DNA of 64,000 nt from Heligmosomoides polygyrus polygyrus (GCA_947396885.1 OX377202.1:59546034-59610033); one strand, 5' to 3'; shown: positions 46,601 to 56,165, numbered from the stretch's first letter. Numbers and translations are program-made. The notes: generated by a model from the sequence alone, not told the origin.

Positions 46601-48849
46601 TTTGGCAGTAACACGTGTCAACCCTAACAGTGCTTGAAAAAAGACACTGCTGATTTACAAAACTTTTTTATTCTTATTGAAAACGATGCTTTGGTCGGCA
46701 CTCTTCGCACACCTTCTCTAGCTGCAAGTACGGCCGCCATTATGCAAGAAACTTTCGGAGCGAAAAACCTACGGTTCGTCGGGAAGAATGTGCTCGACAA
46801 CATGGTTGAGATAGAAGTCCACAATTGTGTCGTTAAGAAGATCCTGTAACAGCAATATCGGCACTCCTGTCTTTTTTAAAATTTATCCTTGCCTCTTGTA
46901 GTTGGAAGTCACCTTTCTAACATTACGTAGCTTATCCAAGGAGACCTAGTGCCAACATTATGTATCCCTTTTAACCACGGGGTTTCAGAGTTTGGAGCAA
47001 AACACTTTTTGAAGAGCATCGAGCAAGGCATAATTAGAACAAAACTTTAGCTGTTGATATGCGTGACAAATGAATGAACCAAAACATCTAGGTTCCGAAA
47101 GGAACTTTTATCCCATCCAAACGGTGCATATACATCCAATGCGAAGATGTTTCATTCTTCTCCTCATTATTCTTCCCAGAAGCACTTTCACCTGCTCGCT
47201 TACAGTGGATCAATAAACATGGCGACAAGAAATGTCTGCCCAGCACGTTGGTCTTCAAGTGATACAGTCACCTTGCATCCACCTCCTTAGACATCATACT
47301 TCATCTGTTTACCGTCACAACAGGAGACACCCCGTGGATAGTGGTGGTCAATGCCACCGAGACCCAGCCCTTCTTTGCTATACCCACCCCTTCAAAATAT
47401 GCAACCTAAAACAACGAGAAGGGATGTTGCGATTTCACGATACTCAACACTGTGTCGCATCTATTTGAAGGCTGTGGTACTTACGTTATCCTGCAAACAT
47501 AAGAAATCCGAAAGCCGAACGCTGATGGACTGGAAGGGAAACCGTATTCGAAGCATCTCTGTTGACCCAGTGAGCTCCACACTCTGAAACAACTCTCAAT
47601 AAATTTTGACGAGCACACGTTCCAAATGTAGTAAAACTAAGAGGAACTACACACTACACTTTTCAATTGAAAGCAAATAGCGAAGAATGCCATTAAAAAA
47701 ATCTCCGAACTGGAACATGCTGACGATAAAACGAAGGGGTTCACCCTGATTTACCTCCACAATAAACATCTGAGGAATTTATCCCAAAACCTCTGAATTA
47801 AAAACGCTAAGCGCGGATAGGTATACATGATAACTGCAGCGGGAAATCTAAGACTGTTTTAGGTAGTGCGCCTAAACACAGTCCAGATATCGATACGTTA
47901 TGACTTACCGTTTAGTTTCCTTTCTTTTTGAAGACCCTTAATCTAGGGTGAAGATCTGAATTTGGTGCGTCTTTTTAGGAGAAAATGAAACCTACATCCG
48001 CCCGCTCTCGCAACCTGGAGCTGTTTGATCCGTCGTCTATTAAATCAGAGTCGTCACTGCATCCTTCAGAATCATTCTCGTAAGACGGAACGGCAGAGGA
48101 ACCCAACGAGGAACATTCATCGTCTGGAAAAAAGGCCATGGGCTCGGTAAGTAATACGATACCAAAAGCTAACCAATGAAAGTAGTGAATAGAGGTAAAT
48201 GCGCTTGAGACCATAGGCAATTATTGGCCAACGTTACCCAGGTGAAGGCTTTGCTTATCCCTTTTCCACAAGACTTAGATATGACACCCCGACATTCAAG
48301 CGGAGCGTTACCTAAATCACGACGACCTAGTTCTTTCAGGCCAACGTATTTTTCTGCACAATCATTCGGCGTACAACAAGTTTCAGTTGTACATTACTCG
48401 GATGGCTCTCACTCCCTCTCTCGACGTGGTTTCCAGAGATATTAATCATCGTATTGGTACCATTGCACGAATAAGGCAGGCATTTGGAGTCATGTTCTAG
48501 TAAAATCATGGATCTTCAGCAGAATGTGATGACCTCTCCCTCGGATATTAGAAATCTTGAAAAACAGCGCGCGTTGGCTAGCTGTTCGCCGGAGGAAGAA
48601 TCAGATCCTGCCATGCTTCGACGACCAATTCTGCATGAGCGTGACCCATGTTTACTTGTGATTCTAATGCAGTTACCTTTCATAAAAGGAGGCACAAATA
48701 ATTTTCCAGGACTTACCACAGTTCATAAAATCCGCATGGAACGTGTAGTCGTCCATGTAGGCATCGAAGTCCACCCCAGATCTGCCTTCGCATTGTGAGT
48801 AGCCACGAAAAGACGGTATAGGAGGATTTTGATGTGTCGAAACTTCCAT
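37549..48849 (-). CDS. Ulp/SENP-type SUMO protease (C48 cysteine peptidase), 12-exon model
   Basis: A split gene whose product is predicted to cleave SUMO or poly-SUMO from proteins. The Ulp fold is seen in order: LLNDTIVDFYLNH (start of the catalytic domain), SVFWHNLS, DYIVVPVNEWEHW (catalytic His), SLVIVCHP..MLCFDS (catalytic Asp), LPQQNNNYDCGLY (oxyanion Gln and catalytic Cys). His-Asp spacing is 19 and Asp-Cys 56 residues, close to the family. Exons (descending): 48849-48717, 48123-47996, 47583-47485, 47405-47313, 47271-47204, 47104-47068, 46843-46773, 45324-45159, 45097-45000, 38294-38171, 38102-37947, 37662-37549. All phases match and the sum is 1287 nt. Introns run from 41 nt to 6705 nt. 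The region before the peptidase fits the divergent N-terminal part of Ulp2/SENP6-7 proteins and has an acidic Ser/Asp stretch. The first, sixth and last exons are the least certain; further 5' exons may exist. Confidence 0.85.
37947..38102 (-). CDS. SUMO protease, catalytic Gln/Cys exon
   Basis: Acceptor gtattcag after a 68-nt intron, donor gtaagt. YVWLRRCQKPLCSSERM, then IIPDRLPQQNNNYDCGLYIV with the oxyanion Gln and nucleophile Cys, then EFSRRFLLAPPAN. Confidence 0.93.
38171..38294 (-). CDS. SUMO protease, catalytic Asp exon
   Basis: Acceptor cctgtttag, donor gtacgc. The first base completes Trp, then SLVIVCHPFTARARMLCFDS with the catalytic Asp in FDS, then EDPNNMQNIAVLCDDFLK. Phase 0 out. 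Confidence 0.92.
39363..42137 (+). mobile_element. CR1-type LINE (5' truncated, broken) in the intron
   Basis: Pieces in order: RDPINYRPVSLTSVFVKVFE (about 39460), DNQYGFLKGSS, REFLSERTSQVKVDGQF, GVRQEGFISPLLFLLYTHEL and KMYADDTIIYQ (about 39950), DFRDLGF (about 40167). A nested foldback (40194-41506) follows. The element resumes with DFRYKALFKKANYRIYNFLK, LRACKTYVRPYGTVFNPSKG and NIQNSFTRRLM, and ends in the (AAAT)n tail at 42118-42136. Stops and frameshifts break the frame, e.g. TGA after TSLNN at 39638. Opposite in orientation to the host gene. Confidence 0.88.
40194..41506. mobile_element. Foldback element nested in the CR1 LINE
   Basis: Ends are acaagggaggggtc and gactcttcccttgt. Arms about 40260-40530 and 41140-41390 are inverted copies (gttgcttcatgcgagga at about 40420 and its complement at about 41205). 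The centre holds a 16-bp perfect hairpin near 40829-40862 (cacctgaaaatcagaa). Splitting of the CR1 between DLGF and SSDFRYK shows it is an insertion. Confidence 0.75.
42288..42462. mobile_element. MITE of the GGATTCATCAACGACTTA family, copy 3 (best preserved)
   Basis: 175 bp, almost a perfect palindrome: caggggccggattcatcaac at the left end faces its complement at the right. gcttatcaagcgatatggtg and cgcggcttatcgctcacc form inner stems. With CAGGGG ends it could be hAT-derived, but the flanking 8-mers do not match. Transcription would give a long hairpin. Confidence 0.8.
42557..42715. mobile_element. Short hairpin MITE
   Basis: ggcccttgcacaatcggcag and ggccaatgcttaagcat on the left face their complements on the right (atgcttaagtaaagg..; ctgccgagtgtgccagggcc), with gcatcgatttg near the centre. 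About 159 bp, one 9-base indel between arms. Overlapping ORFs on both strands are palindrome artefacts. Confidence 0.7.
42784..44383. mobile_element. Foldback element with ~0.7 kb arms carrying a shared ORF
   Basis: The left arm (42784-43490) and right arm (43680-44383) are inverted copies. Outer ends are actagggaagggtttcgacc and its complement. Both arms encode versions of MSFSPxxxVSILxxKFG.PDD.DAPTR..K: the right arm gives a continuous 91-codon minus-strand frame (43811-43536), the left arm a plus-strand frame (43355 onward) with a frameshift. I do not recognise the protein. Confidence 0.75.
43536..43811 (-). CDS. Hypothetical 91-residue protein in foldback arm
   Basis: ATG at 43811; MSFSPAIMVSILFAKFGVPD, DNDAPTREEKKIARRF and AAILRDGAAAS, then an acidic tail (ETNENLGSG, WDHCDDEAEE). 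The N-terminal ~50 residues are matched by the opposite arm (43355-43490, plus strand). No domain recognised; may be a remnant of the element's own gene or chance. Confidence 0.35.
   Translation of the reverse strand: MSFSPAIMVSILFAKFGVPDDNDAPTREEKKIARRFAAILRDGAAASVDVETNENLGSGVSTDGNWDHCDDEAEENAGITHENIIPLAPQL
45000..45097 (-). CDS. SUMO protease, catalytic His exon
   Basis: Acceptor ttcctttaag, donor gtaagt. LDARFGDVLDFVEDFDFIDV then DYIVVPVNEWEH and the first two bases of Trp. The His of the HW motif is the catalytic base. The Trp codon is completed 6.7 kb away at 38294. Confidence 0.92.
45159..45324 (-). CDS. SUMO protease, catalytic domain exon 2
   Basis: Acceptor aacctccag, donor gtacgc. 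One base completes a Pro codon, then KQLLAAVVGIRKHMKS, NKRVTVLPSVFWHNLSILHS and ADLTEDQK. The segment around VFWHNLS corresponds to the Ulp helix/strand before the active-site His. Confidence 0.85.
45383..46019. mobile_element. piggyBac-type MITE with TTAA target duplication
   Basis: cccattgacgaccgcgcgg at the left faces its near complement gcggcgcagtcgtcaatggg at the right. Both sides are flanked by TTAA (45379-45382, 46020-46023). TTAA targeting with CCC ends is characteristic of piggyBac. The 637-bp interior has two direct copies of gaccgcgcggcccaattt (about 45391, 45437) and no transposase. It lies in an intron of the SUMO protease gene. Confidence 0.82.
46215..46360. repeat. Dispersed repeat, copy 1
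   Basis: Matches 55803-55955 (shared aaacttttgtt.tgcgt.tcaaaggtttc and gagcaag.ggg). Boundaries are unclear. Within an intron of the protease gene. Confidence 0.65.
46773..46843 (-). CDS. SUMO protease, start of catalytic domain
   Basis: Acceptor gctgttacag, donor gtaggt. DLLNDTIVDFYLNHVVEHIL then PDE plus two bases. LNDxxIxFYL is the signature that opens the C48 peptidase fold. The reverse strand of this exon has an open 71-codon ORF that is not a gene. Confidence 0.9.
47068..47104 (-). CDS. SUMO protease, tentative small linking exon
   Basis: A phase 2 to phase 0 exon is needed here. The best candidate begins after gataaaag and reads SFRNLDVLVHSF before a weak donor gtcacg; an alternative donor gttcat would end it at 47080. 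D-L-like spacing before LLND fits the family, but splice sites are weak. Confidence 0.35.
47204..47271 (-). CDS. SUMO protease, pre-catalytic exon c
   Basis: Acceptor ggatgcaag, donor gtaagc. VTVSLEDQRAGQTFLVAMFI then DP plus two bases (phase 2). Confidence 0.75.
47313..47405 (-). CDS. SUMO protease, pre-catalytic exon b
   Basis: Acceptor gttgttttag, donor gtaaac. 31 codons, VAYFEGVGIAKKGWVSVALT then TTIHGVSPVVT. Phase 0 at both ends; followed by a 41-nt intron. Confidence 0.8.
47485..47583 (-). CDS. SUMO protease, pre-catalytic exon a
   Basis: Acceptor ttgtttcag, donor gtaagt. 33 codons, SVELTGSTEMLRIRFPFQSI then SVRLSDFLCLQDN. Phase 0 at both ends. Confidence 0.8.
47996..48123 (-). CDS. 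SUMO protease, acidic exon
   Basis: Acceptor ttttttccag, donor gtaggt. It encodes DDECSSLGSSAVPSYEND, SEGCSDDSDLIDDG and RLRERAD. Phase 1 in, phase 0 out. The acidic Ser/Asp-rich stretch could be a CK2 target or SUMO-interaction region (inference). Confidence 0.65.
48717..48849 (-). CDS. SUMO protease, proposed first coding exon
   Basis: Starts with ATG at 48849 (MEVSTHQNPPIPSFRGY) and ends ..HADFMNC plus one base before the strong donor gtaagt. An in-frame stop lies upstream, but an acceptor-like tttag at about 48890 leaves room for a longer 5' part. Confidence 0.55.
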
Positions 48850-49692
48850 TGTAAGTTCTCGTGGGGCTATGAAAAGGACATGTAACGGACCTAAACAGTG
48901 TAATTTCGAAACTACTTAACAATGACGTGCACAACGCTGGACGAAAGCTGCGACAATGCACTGGTAACTGCAGTGCGCAAATAGGGTCGGTGAGTGGGGG
49001 GAGCGGGGAGGTCACGCTCCGTGGTTGTACGCCTTCGTAACACCTGACGACAACGCGTGTTTCGCAGTGCTGCGCGCGTGGGACAATCGAATTTTAGGCT
49101 GGCTGGCGCGTACGCATCATTTATGCTGCGCGGTGACCCACAGGACCGTGTTTTGCCACGCCAGAAGTGTAGACTGGTTTTTAAAGCTATTTCGGGTTTA
49201 TTGGCTCCCTGTACTTCGAGAAATGGAAGGCTTTGCTCTGAGTGAGGATGTGAAGAATTGGCGTCTCCATGGTAGGAATTCCGGCTTCCTGCCATTTCTA
49301 CTCCTACAGTTCCGTGTTTATTGTCCCAATTTTCTGAACTGGCGAGCGGAAAGACTGATAAATTAACGATGACTTTACTGCTGAATTTTCACGCTTTGAA
49401 ATGAAAACTGCCTTTCCCCTAGCTACAGTTTTAATTGGAAAAGCAAGTGCATATCTGTTGTTTCCCCATTGAGTAAACAACGCTGACAATCACACAATTC
49501 TTATAGCGTTGACAGCAGGGCTAGGAGTATTAGCAAGAAAGCAAATTGCTGCGTACCAAGGGTAACTCGCTAGGCAGGGGTATAGGACGCCTCAAAAATG
49601 GCTTTTCGAAAACTCTTTGAGCGGTCGCCGAATAGATGCTCCATGTCAAGTTGAATTTAAAGCCATGGAATAGAAAGTTAAGTTTTAACAAC
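48850..49692. other. Region upstream of the SUMO protease gene
   Basis: Would contain the promoter and 5' UTR if 48849 is the true start. GC-rich around 48990-49160. A 127-codon minus-strand ORF (49295-48912) is not linked to the first exon by a consistent splice and is left uncalled. Confidence 0.35.
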
Positions 49693-50922
49693 CAGGGCTG
49701 TGCGGAATTTCCGTTTCCGTGTTCCGAATTCCGGTTTTCGGCTGTTTCAGCCCTTCCGTTCCGTGTTACGCTGTCTTTTGGGCCGGAAGACGGGACGGAA
49801 ATGGTGATTCATCACGGTGATTCATCACTCATTGATTATTTTGCACTGCCTTCATTCAGCTCTTGAACATACAATTAGATGAGGGGCTGAAGAAGGAGAT
49901 CAACTATGTGTTTCCTTTTTTGTGATTGTGTTGCTCTCAGGACCGGTGGTGCATCCTCATGTGGGTTAGCGAGATTGGAATATTTCTTTTCTTGAAACGA
50001 TATACTACCGAATAGTATAAAGCCACAAAGTTTCACGAATGTTTGAATCAAGAATCAAACTAATTATTCGGAGCGGTCAAACAGCGCCGGTGGTGTAAGG
50101 AGAACATCGCTGCCCGGAGGCAGAAGATGCGGGTTCGAGTCCCGCCTGGTGCGAGAGTTTTGATCGCAATAAAACATCCTGTAACATCATATTCGGAGCA
50201 TGTTTATCTTTTTTACCCAATAATCTTAAGTCTGGCTTGGAGCACCAGTTCTAGATCAGGGTACTATAAGCACTCTTAGTTTGCTAACACTGCGTTTCAC
50301 CTATCCTAATCGGAGGACGGTGTGCGCTGTCTAACCCCCCCCCCCTTTGAGTGTGTCGAAGAGCTTCAGCTACTGCCAAATGATACTATGGTGCCCACGC
50401 CAACTCAGAGAGTGGATGCCTTGTCGAGGCATGCTGAACGCAACTTTAACCTTAGCGCTGCCCCTTCCAATTAGAATAGATCCGGGACATTCAGTAAGAC
50501 CGGGGCTAAGTGTCATGAGTGGCGAAATCTCTGGCGTCTTACTCGTCAGCTGAGATCATCGTGATTAAAGCATTTTTCCTATTTACAGAAAGATTTTGCA
50601 TAAACTTCTCTTTGTCACACTAGTAATGTTTGAAAAGCCACCTTAGCAATGATACCAAGACAAGGTTTTTTAATTGTTATATGTCACTGGAAAAGATTCG
50701 CATACTGCCTTGCCTGTTTCCTAAATTCTTAGTGGCAATTTATTTATCACAACCATTATTGATATATGCATGTATATTTATTTATTAATTAAAAATTAAA
50801 TGAAGTAATAACTTTCGAGTTACTTTCGTTTCCGTTTCGTATTCCGGTTTTCGCCCATTTTTGAGCTCTTTGTTCTGTATTCCGTGTTCCGCTTTTCTTG
50901 AAAAAATTTCCGCACATCCCTG
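49693..50922. mobile_element. hAT-like element candidate with TTCCG motif arrays
   Basis: Ends are cagggctgtgcggaa and ttccgcacatccctg (inverted, 2 mismatches). Just inside are arrays of ttccgtgttccg-type motifs at both ends. Same architecture as the hAT-like elements at 5077 and 35635, but the flanking 8-mers (ttaacaac / atggtgac) do not match, so the ends may belong to different copies. Confidence 0.5.
50075..50189 (+). mobile_element. Short tRNA-derived SINE, monomer, 8-10 bp TSD
   Basis: Flanked by tattcggagc (50065-50074, 50190-50199). The tRNA-like part (50084-50152) has acceptor-like gcgccgg / ctggtgc and a perfect T-arm gcggg-ttcgagt-cccgc; the tail is gagagttttgatcgcaataa. It matches the plus-strand half of the compound SINE at 23850-23966. 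The anticodon region is short, so it is not a working tRNA. Confidence 0.72.
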
Positions 50923-50973
50923 ATGGTGACCCTCCCCTGGCTCTATTTGCGCTGACTGTTGTGCAGTTGTGAC

Positions 50974-51308
50974 GAACGAATACCTTCGAATAATTATTCG
51001 AATAGGTGAATACTCGATATTTCTAGATTTTGCGAATATTCGCTCGAATTCGAACATCGAAAAGGAGCCATCTTCGAATATTATTCGAAAATTGAATGAC
51101 TTAATTTGAATATCGAATAAATTTTCAAATTTTAAGCACATAAACTGATTCGAACAAATTGCCGGACTGTTCGAATACACGAATAAACGAAAAATGGGGC
51201 TTATTCGATCATTCGAACAAATTCGATCGCTCATCCGCTCGAAAATTTTCGACATCGAATTTATTTGTTCATTCATCCGTTCGATAAATTTTGTCAAAAG
51301 CACAACTA
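50974..51308. repeat. ATTCGAA array bounded by a 12-bp direct repeat
   Basis: About 335 bp rich in attcgaat, ttcgaac and similar motifs between two copies of tgcagttgtgac (50962-50973, 51309-51320). The direct repeats may be a target duplication, or the array a local expansion. Long minus-strand ORFs through it are motif artefacts. Confidence 0.5.
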
Positions 51309-51320
51309 TGCAGTTGTGAC

Positions 51321-53366
51321 AAAACGAAGAAAATCATAGGTGTATGCGAAGGTGAATACAAAGTAGAAAAACAAATTCAAATCAAATTGTTCCGTGCCAT
51401 GCCGCTTTGTTAAACTATAGCTTTATTAGGCTTGACATTTCAACAGCTTCGTCGTCATCAAAGACCTGGACTAAGTTCGATTTTAGCAGACTGTACTCAT
51501 GTGCTCAATTGCTCTAGTTTTCGCAACCCTGCAGCACTAATGGAATACCAAGTGTCAAGAGGAAATTAGTAGGAACGCAACTCATCGCTGCTCTATTAGT
51601 ACCGAAAGACAGCCCAATTATACGACAACCGTTGAGCGATAGAGAACCTTTTGGTATACAAGACCATAAGCACATGGTTAGAGAAGTTATGGCATATTAT
51701 GTTCTACACAATGGAATGGAGGTCAAGAAATGACTTCCAATTGGCTTTTTGAGTGAACAGTTGATGATATGAGTGCAGAGTCCGCACAAAAGTCGAGCAT
51801 CAGGCATTTGATAATGACGAAGCCGTCATTATGTCAGGCTTAGTAAAGCTCTATTTTAACAAACCTGCGTAGCACAGAAGAATTTAAACTGTTCTACCCA
51901 CTGTATTCATTCATAGAGTGCTTTACAACTACATACTGAGTCAGTAGAAACTCATAACCTATGTTTGTTTGGGCGCACTGATACCACGGGTGGGGGGGGG
52001 GGCAGCCCATGGGCTTCGACCGACTTAAATGTAGCAGTCGGATATGGTGACGTGGAATTTCCCACATTGTACACAAACTGACGCGTACATACGTGTAATG
52101 CAAGTTGCAGCGAGAGGGGCCTAGGTGAAACGGGTAAAAACTCGTTGAAATGTGGGCTGGCCCCCTCATAGTAGCATTGCGCCTTTGTTTGCTTGTTTAA
52201 AGTCAACAAAACATGCAACATGGCGAATTAGTGTGTCATCAATAACTTCATATTGCCATGAAGCATTCTTGCGTATAGAGCAGCCTACATTGCTGATGAG
52301 TTCAGCGTTGCAGTTCGTTCGTTTGAGCAGCTTAACCACCCTATTTCAGCGATATATTCGTCTACGAAGCAGCGTTGCAGAAGGATTTGGCTTGTACTGA
52401 AAATTTTCGTAGCCTTCATGTCTATCTTCTTCTCCAGGCATCTCTCCTTTCCTTCGTGCCTTCATGCGTACCTCATGTGCGTGCATCGTTGCCGGAGAAC
52501 TGGTCCATGGGCAAGGTGCCAACGCGGCGCGCGGGTTTTCTGCAGCCATGTCTCGCACCCTCTCACGCCTCACATGCATCCCGCTCGTGTCTTTAGCGTC
52601 TGCCGCTCCTCACACCCAACATGTACCTCGACTTCTGGCTAACCGACAGGCCTCTCGCTCATGAGCGCACTGTCTACAACTCTACCGTTGAGGCCACGTG
52701 CGTGCAAATTGGGTGCGAGACTACCAGTAGTGGAGATGATTCAGACGGAATGAGCACAGTCAAATAGCGACAACAGCTGAGAGACCGAGGCGACCAATAA
52801 TAGATCATATAAGAAGGAATGGTCCGATTGATCTAATCAGCATAAACACCTGTAACAAACATTGAGGACATCTAATGTAGCTGCAGATCTTCAGAGCCCC
52901 ATTACACCTCTGTTGAGGCTACAGTGAGACTAACTGAATGAAGACTAATGCATAGCTTTAACACAGTGTCACTGCGCTCTCAAGGGAAGTATGACAGGCA
53001 CTTCAGACCTTGCAGTTACATGCCACAAAACGGCGAAGCAGAATGAAATGGCTAATCCAAGCAGTGTTTTGGAATCAACCCTACTATCCCACCGCATCCC
53101 TATGAGACGAATGCTGTGTATGAGGTCACTCAAGTCCAGCTGATTGCTAAATCATAGCGCACACCATCTTATAGTACTAGGATTAGGCATAAAACTTCGT
53201 CAAGGTGAAGTTGCACCACGGCACATCAGGACTGATGAGCAACAACGACAAGTGGAAGTGCTCACCGAGCTCTGGAGGTTTCTCCAACTTCTGAGAACCG
53301 CAGGCCGGCCGCCTACTACAGGAGAATGCATCGACCAGCTCGATGTACTTGCCGCTGGATTAGCAG
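51321..53366. other. No gene recognised
   Basis: Unassigned. A G homopolymer of about 10 is at 51992. ORFs at 52350-52660 overlap on both strands and lack support. Confidence 0.3.
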
Positions 53367-53419
53367 AGGGAGAGAGAGGAGAGAGAGAGGAGAGAGAGAG
53401 GAGAGAGAGGAGAGAGAGT
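53367..53419. repeat. GAGAGAGG microsatellite
   Basis: Purine-only tandem (gagagagagg)n-like run of about 53 bases. Confidence 0.9.
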
Positions 53420-54736
53420 CTTTGAGGCAAATACAGCATTCGGCAAAAACTTTCATGTGTGCGTGCTTAAATGTGGTATCCAAAATCAATTGGTATGTCG
53501 AGCAAATAAACCAGCATAACCTCTATGAACATCCTACTACAGCAAGGTGATTTCAAGCATGTGAGAAATGCAGAAAGGAGGCACAGCTTTGGAAGAGCAC
53601 TCGGTAGGAGTAACGCGCGCCACTGAGAACGCCGCGCTTCAATCGCCGTTTAGCAAACCCCCCACCTTCACGTGTTCAAAAAGCAGCGTAGAACGGAGGC
53701 AAGCGGAAATCCTTAGCAGTCGAACGTTTTTCTGACTTTTAATTCAAATAAGGGAGACTTAGAGGACCTGAAATTACAATTATAAGCGTTGTTGACGAAC
53801 GGCCAAATATTGTCCCCTATCTAATCACCTGGCTTTTACCAAGGAACAAAAGGTCGTCTGTCGGTGAACTCCCTTTGTACACACAGGGAGCGATACCTGA
53901 GAAAGCGCGGAGATATCACTAGTGGCGCCAGTCTCATTCGAGCAAAAGGAATGTTACGCGGTTGTGTGTAAAAACTGGAAAATAATCGATTGCAGCGACA
54001 ACCATCATTCAACAAACGGTCAACCACAATCACTACTGGGAGGATTCACCTTTCTTCGCAAACGAATTACATCTGAAGGCCTACTCTCTACCTGCAACGC
54101 TAGACCACACTATCGGGGTGAAAAAGGACTCGGTGTCCAGCGGTTCGTAAACCAGCTGTCGACCGTTTGGTCACGACTAAGGCTAACCGCCCGCTATCTG
54201 GACATCGCATCAGAGTCCCGAAGATCGATACCAGACATCCCAAGCGGCCCAACACGATCAAGGCCCTTTTTTTTCGGACAGCGGTGGACATCACTCGCAG
54301 TGCTTGCGTTCGGCCTCAAGGTCTGGACGATCACATCCCACATCGGCACCAAGATGCTTATCTTTCGCGTTACCGGAAGCCCGCTCAACGCCGAGTTTCC
54401 CTTTCGCTTGCAGAGCCACCACGACGAGCTTGAGACTCGGCGAACACGAACACGCGACGTCAGCACAACCGATGACTTACGCTGATGGACGATTGCGCAA
54501 CGTGGTGCAGTTGCTGCCCTTATACCAATGCATAATAAGGACGCAAATAGGCTCGGGGCACCATGTAGGACAGCCGTGTGCAACGTTATTTTGTACGGAA
54601 TTACAACTTAGATTAAAAGCTAGGCCATCTCCAATGTAAATTGGCATTAATATGCGTTCCTAGCAGGGAGGGTAACCACTCAGTACAAGGTGACCCCCAC
54701 CCCCTCTCTCGAGACTCGTGAGCATCACAGCGTACC
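53420..54736. other. No gene recognised
   Basis: ORFs of 187 (53922-54485) and 111 codons on the plus strand and 129 on the minus overlap each other. None has recognisable motifs. Codon patterns are inconclusive. Confidence 0.3.
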
Positions 54737-55430
54737 CTAGACGAGGATCAAGAGGGGAGACAATGTTTCCGGTGGCACGTCAGAGGATGGACGCGTGCGG
54801 TTGACCGACTGCGAACGACAAAGGACAGAACAAGCCAGCAGCAACTGGGAATGGGGCGCGACCCCAGGAACGCCTCGGGGACACAGGGCGGACCCCTCCG
54901 TCTGCACAAAGGGGTCCCGGGAAGCGATAGCGGTCCGTCGAGCTGGAGTCGGCGACGGAGACGTGAAAGTGCGGGAAGGCGGAGGGAAAATCGATGGATG
55001 GCGGGGGTCCCGCGGGGAACGCCGCGCTGCTGCCAGCCGGCGACAGCTGAGCAAGCGCTGCACTCGGCGCCGCGGGCTGTTCACACACGGGGGGGTGCCC
55101 TTGCCGCGGAGGGGTCCGGTCGCAGTCCGACGAGCTGGATATGCGGTCGGTGGGCCGACAGACGGTACTGCGGGATGCTGCGGGACGAAGTCGTGGCGTC
55201 CCCGCGGGGGAGTACCAGTCACTGGTGGGCCGGGTGTCGACGACGCACCCAGAGGTGTGCGGCTGGGTTCGAAGCGGGATGTGCGATGGAGGGTTTCGAG
55301 AGCGGGTTTGGAGCAGGACAGGGACAGGGGTCGACGTTGACCACTTCGATATGTCGAGGGGTTGGGCTCTGTAAACTAGAGAGAAGAGGGTTAGATTTTT
55401 GTATTGTATTGTATTTCTTGACGTAGACAA
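54737..55430. other. GC-rich island with long overlapping ORFs on both strands
   Basis: Three frames are open for 160-216 codons (minus 54780-55430; plus 54795-55340 and 54851-55426). Translations are Arg/Gly-rich or Pro/Ser-rich with no domain. High GC lowers stop frequency, so open length is weak evidence. Could be a gag-like or 5' region of an unidentified element, or a first exon with CpG-like promoter. Confidence 0.3.
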
Positions 55431-55802
55431 TGCCTACGTGGAGAACAACGAAGCAAACTTTTGAGCGCGAAACTGGATTAGAGCACGGTTTCCCTCGCGC
55501 GAGCGCTAAACGTTGAGCCTACCGATATCTCCATTAAAGACTCCAGACGCAATGAAGCTGCTCCCCTTGCTCAGCAAATGTACAGCTCAATTCCGCACTC
55601 CTCGAGCACAGGATGTTAATGACCGCTTGAAGCTTGTGGGGAAGCTACGATGACGAGTTGATCCTCGTTTGTTAATCTCACCACTCCATAGACCGTCATC
55701 TCTCTTCTCTCACCTAAGCCTCCTCTACTTCCGGACCACCAAAGCCTTCTGACGGGAGCATCTGCATACGAGGTGGAAAGGACAAGCGAGATGGGCATTG
55801 TG

Positions 55803-55955
55803 GGAGCAGCCGGCAGCGCGACAGGAGGTGCAGGTACAGCTGCTGTTCTGCGGGCCGCAAACTTTTGTTCTGCGTGTCAAAGGTTTCCTAAGGCAGCCGT
55901 TAGACTTTTGCTGAAGTCTAGGGATTGGGGTGGGTGAGCAAGCGGGATGGGAGGG
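55803..55955. repeat. Dispersed repeat, copy 2
   Basis: Homologous to 46215-46360 in the same orientation. Both copies keep a minus-strand frame containing KVCGPQNS.CT.CRAA, which may reflect a former coding region. Confidence 0.6.
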
Positions 55956-55979
55956 ACCGGCGCCGACGCTGGAGCGTGC

Positions 55980-56165
55980 GGGCCACGCCAAGCTAGCCGG
56001 CTTCGCTGGCATCGCATCCGCGGGCTAGCCGGCTACGCCGGCGTCGGGTACGACGGCTACGCTATGGACGTAGCCCAAGCCTAGCTACGGATGCTTCCTC
56101 ACCCAGCGTCGGTCGCCGGCTCCGCCGGCAACCAACGATGGGTAAGGAAGCATCCGTAGCGTCGA
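55980..56165. repeat. GC-rich palindromic cluster
   Basis: ctacggatgcttcctcaccca at about 56087 faces tgggtaaggaagcatccgtag at about 56139; between them lie gccggctccgccggc and, upstream, repeated gctagccggct motifs. Confidence 0.6.

Noticed and set aside
46396..47587. Several protein-like plus-strand frames, with an AATAAA at about 47599, suggesting a forward gene.
   Set aside because: They are antisense to minus-strand SUMO protease exons, contain stops at points where the minus-strand exons end, and lack phase-compatible splice sites.
47971..48220. Terminal exon ending in GFIFS and a stop.
   Set aside because: The donor gtaggt before the stop gives a phase-0 junction to the next exon, which continues the same gene; read-through is less likely.
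49693..50922. Confident hAT insertion like those at 5077 and 35635.
   Set aside because: The flanking 8-mers do not match, so only a candidate is listed.
50785..51303. A 172-codon minus-strand ORF.
   Set aside because: It is produced by repeated attcgaa motifs; the translation is a degenerate Ile/Phe/Glu/Ser/Arg repeat.
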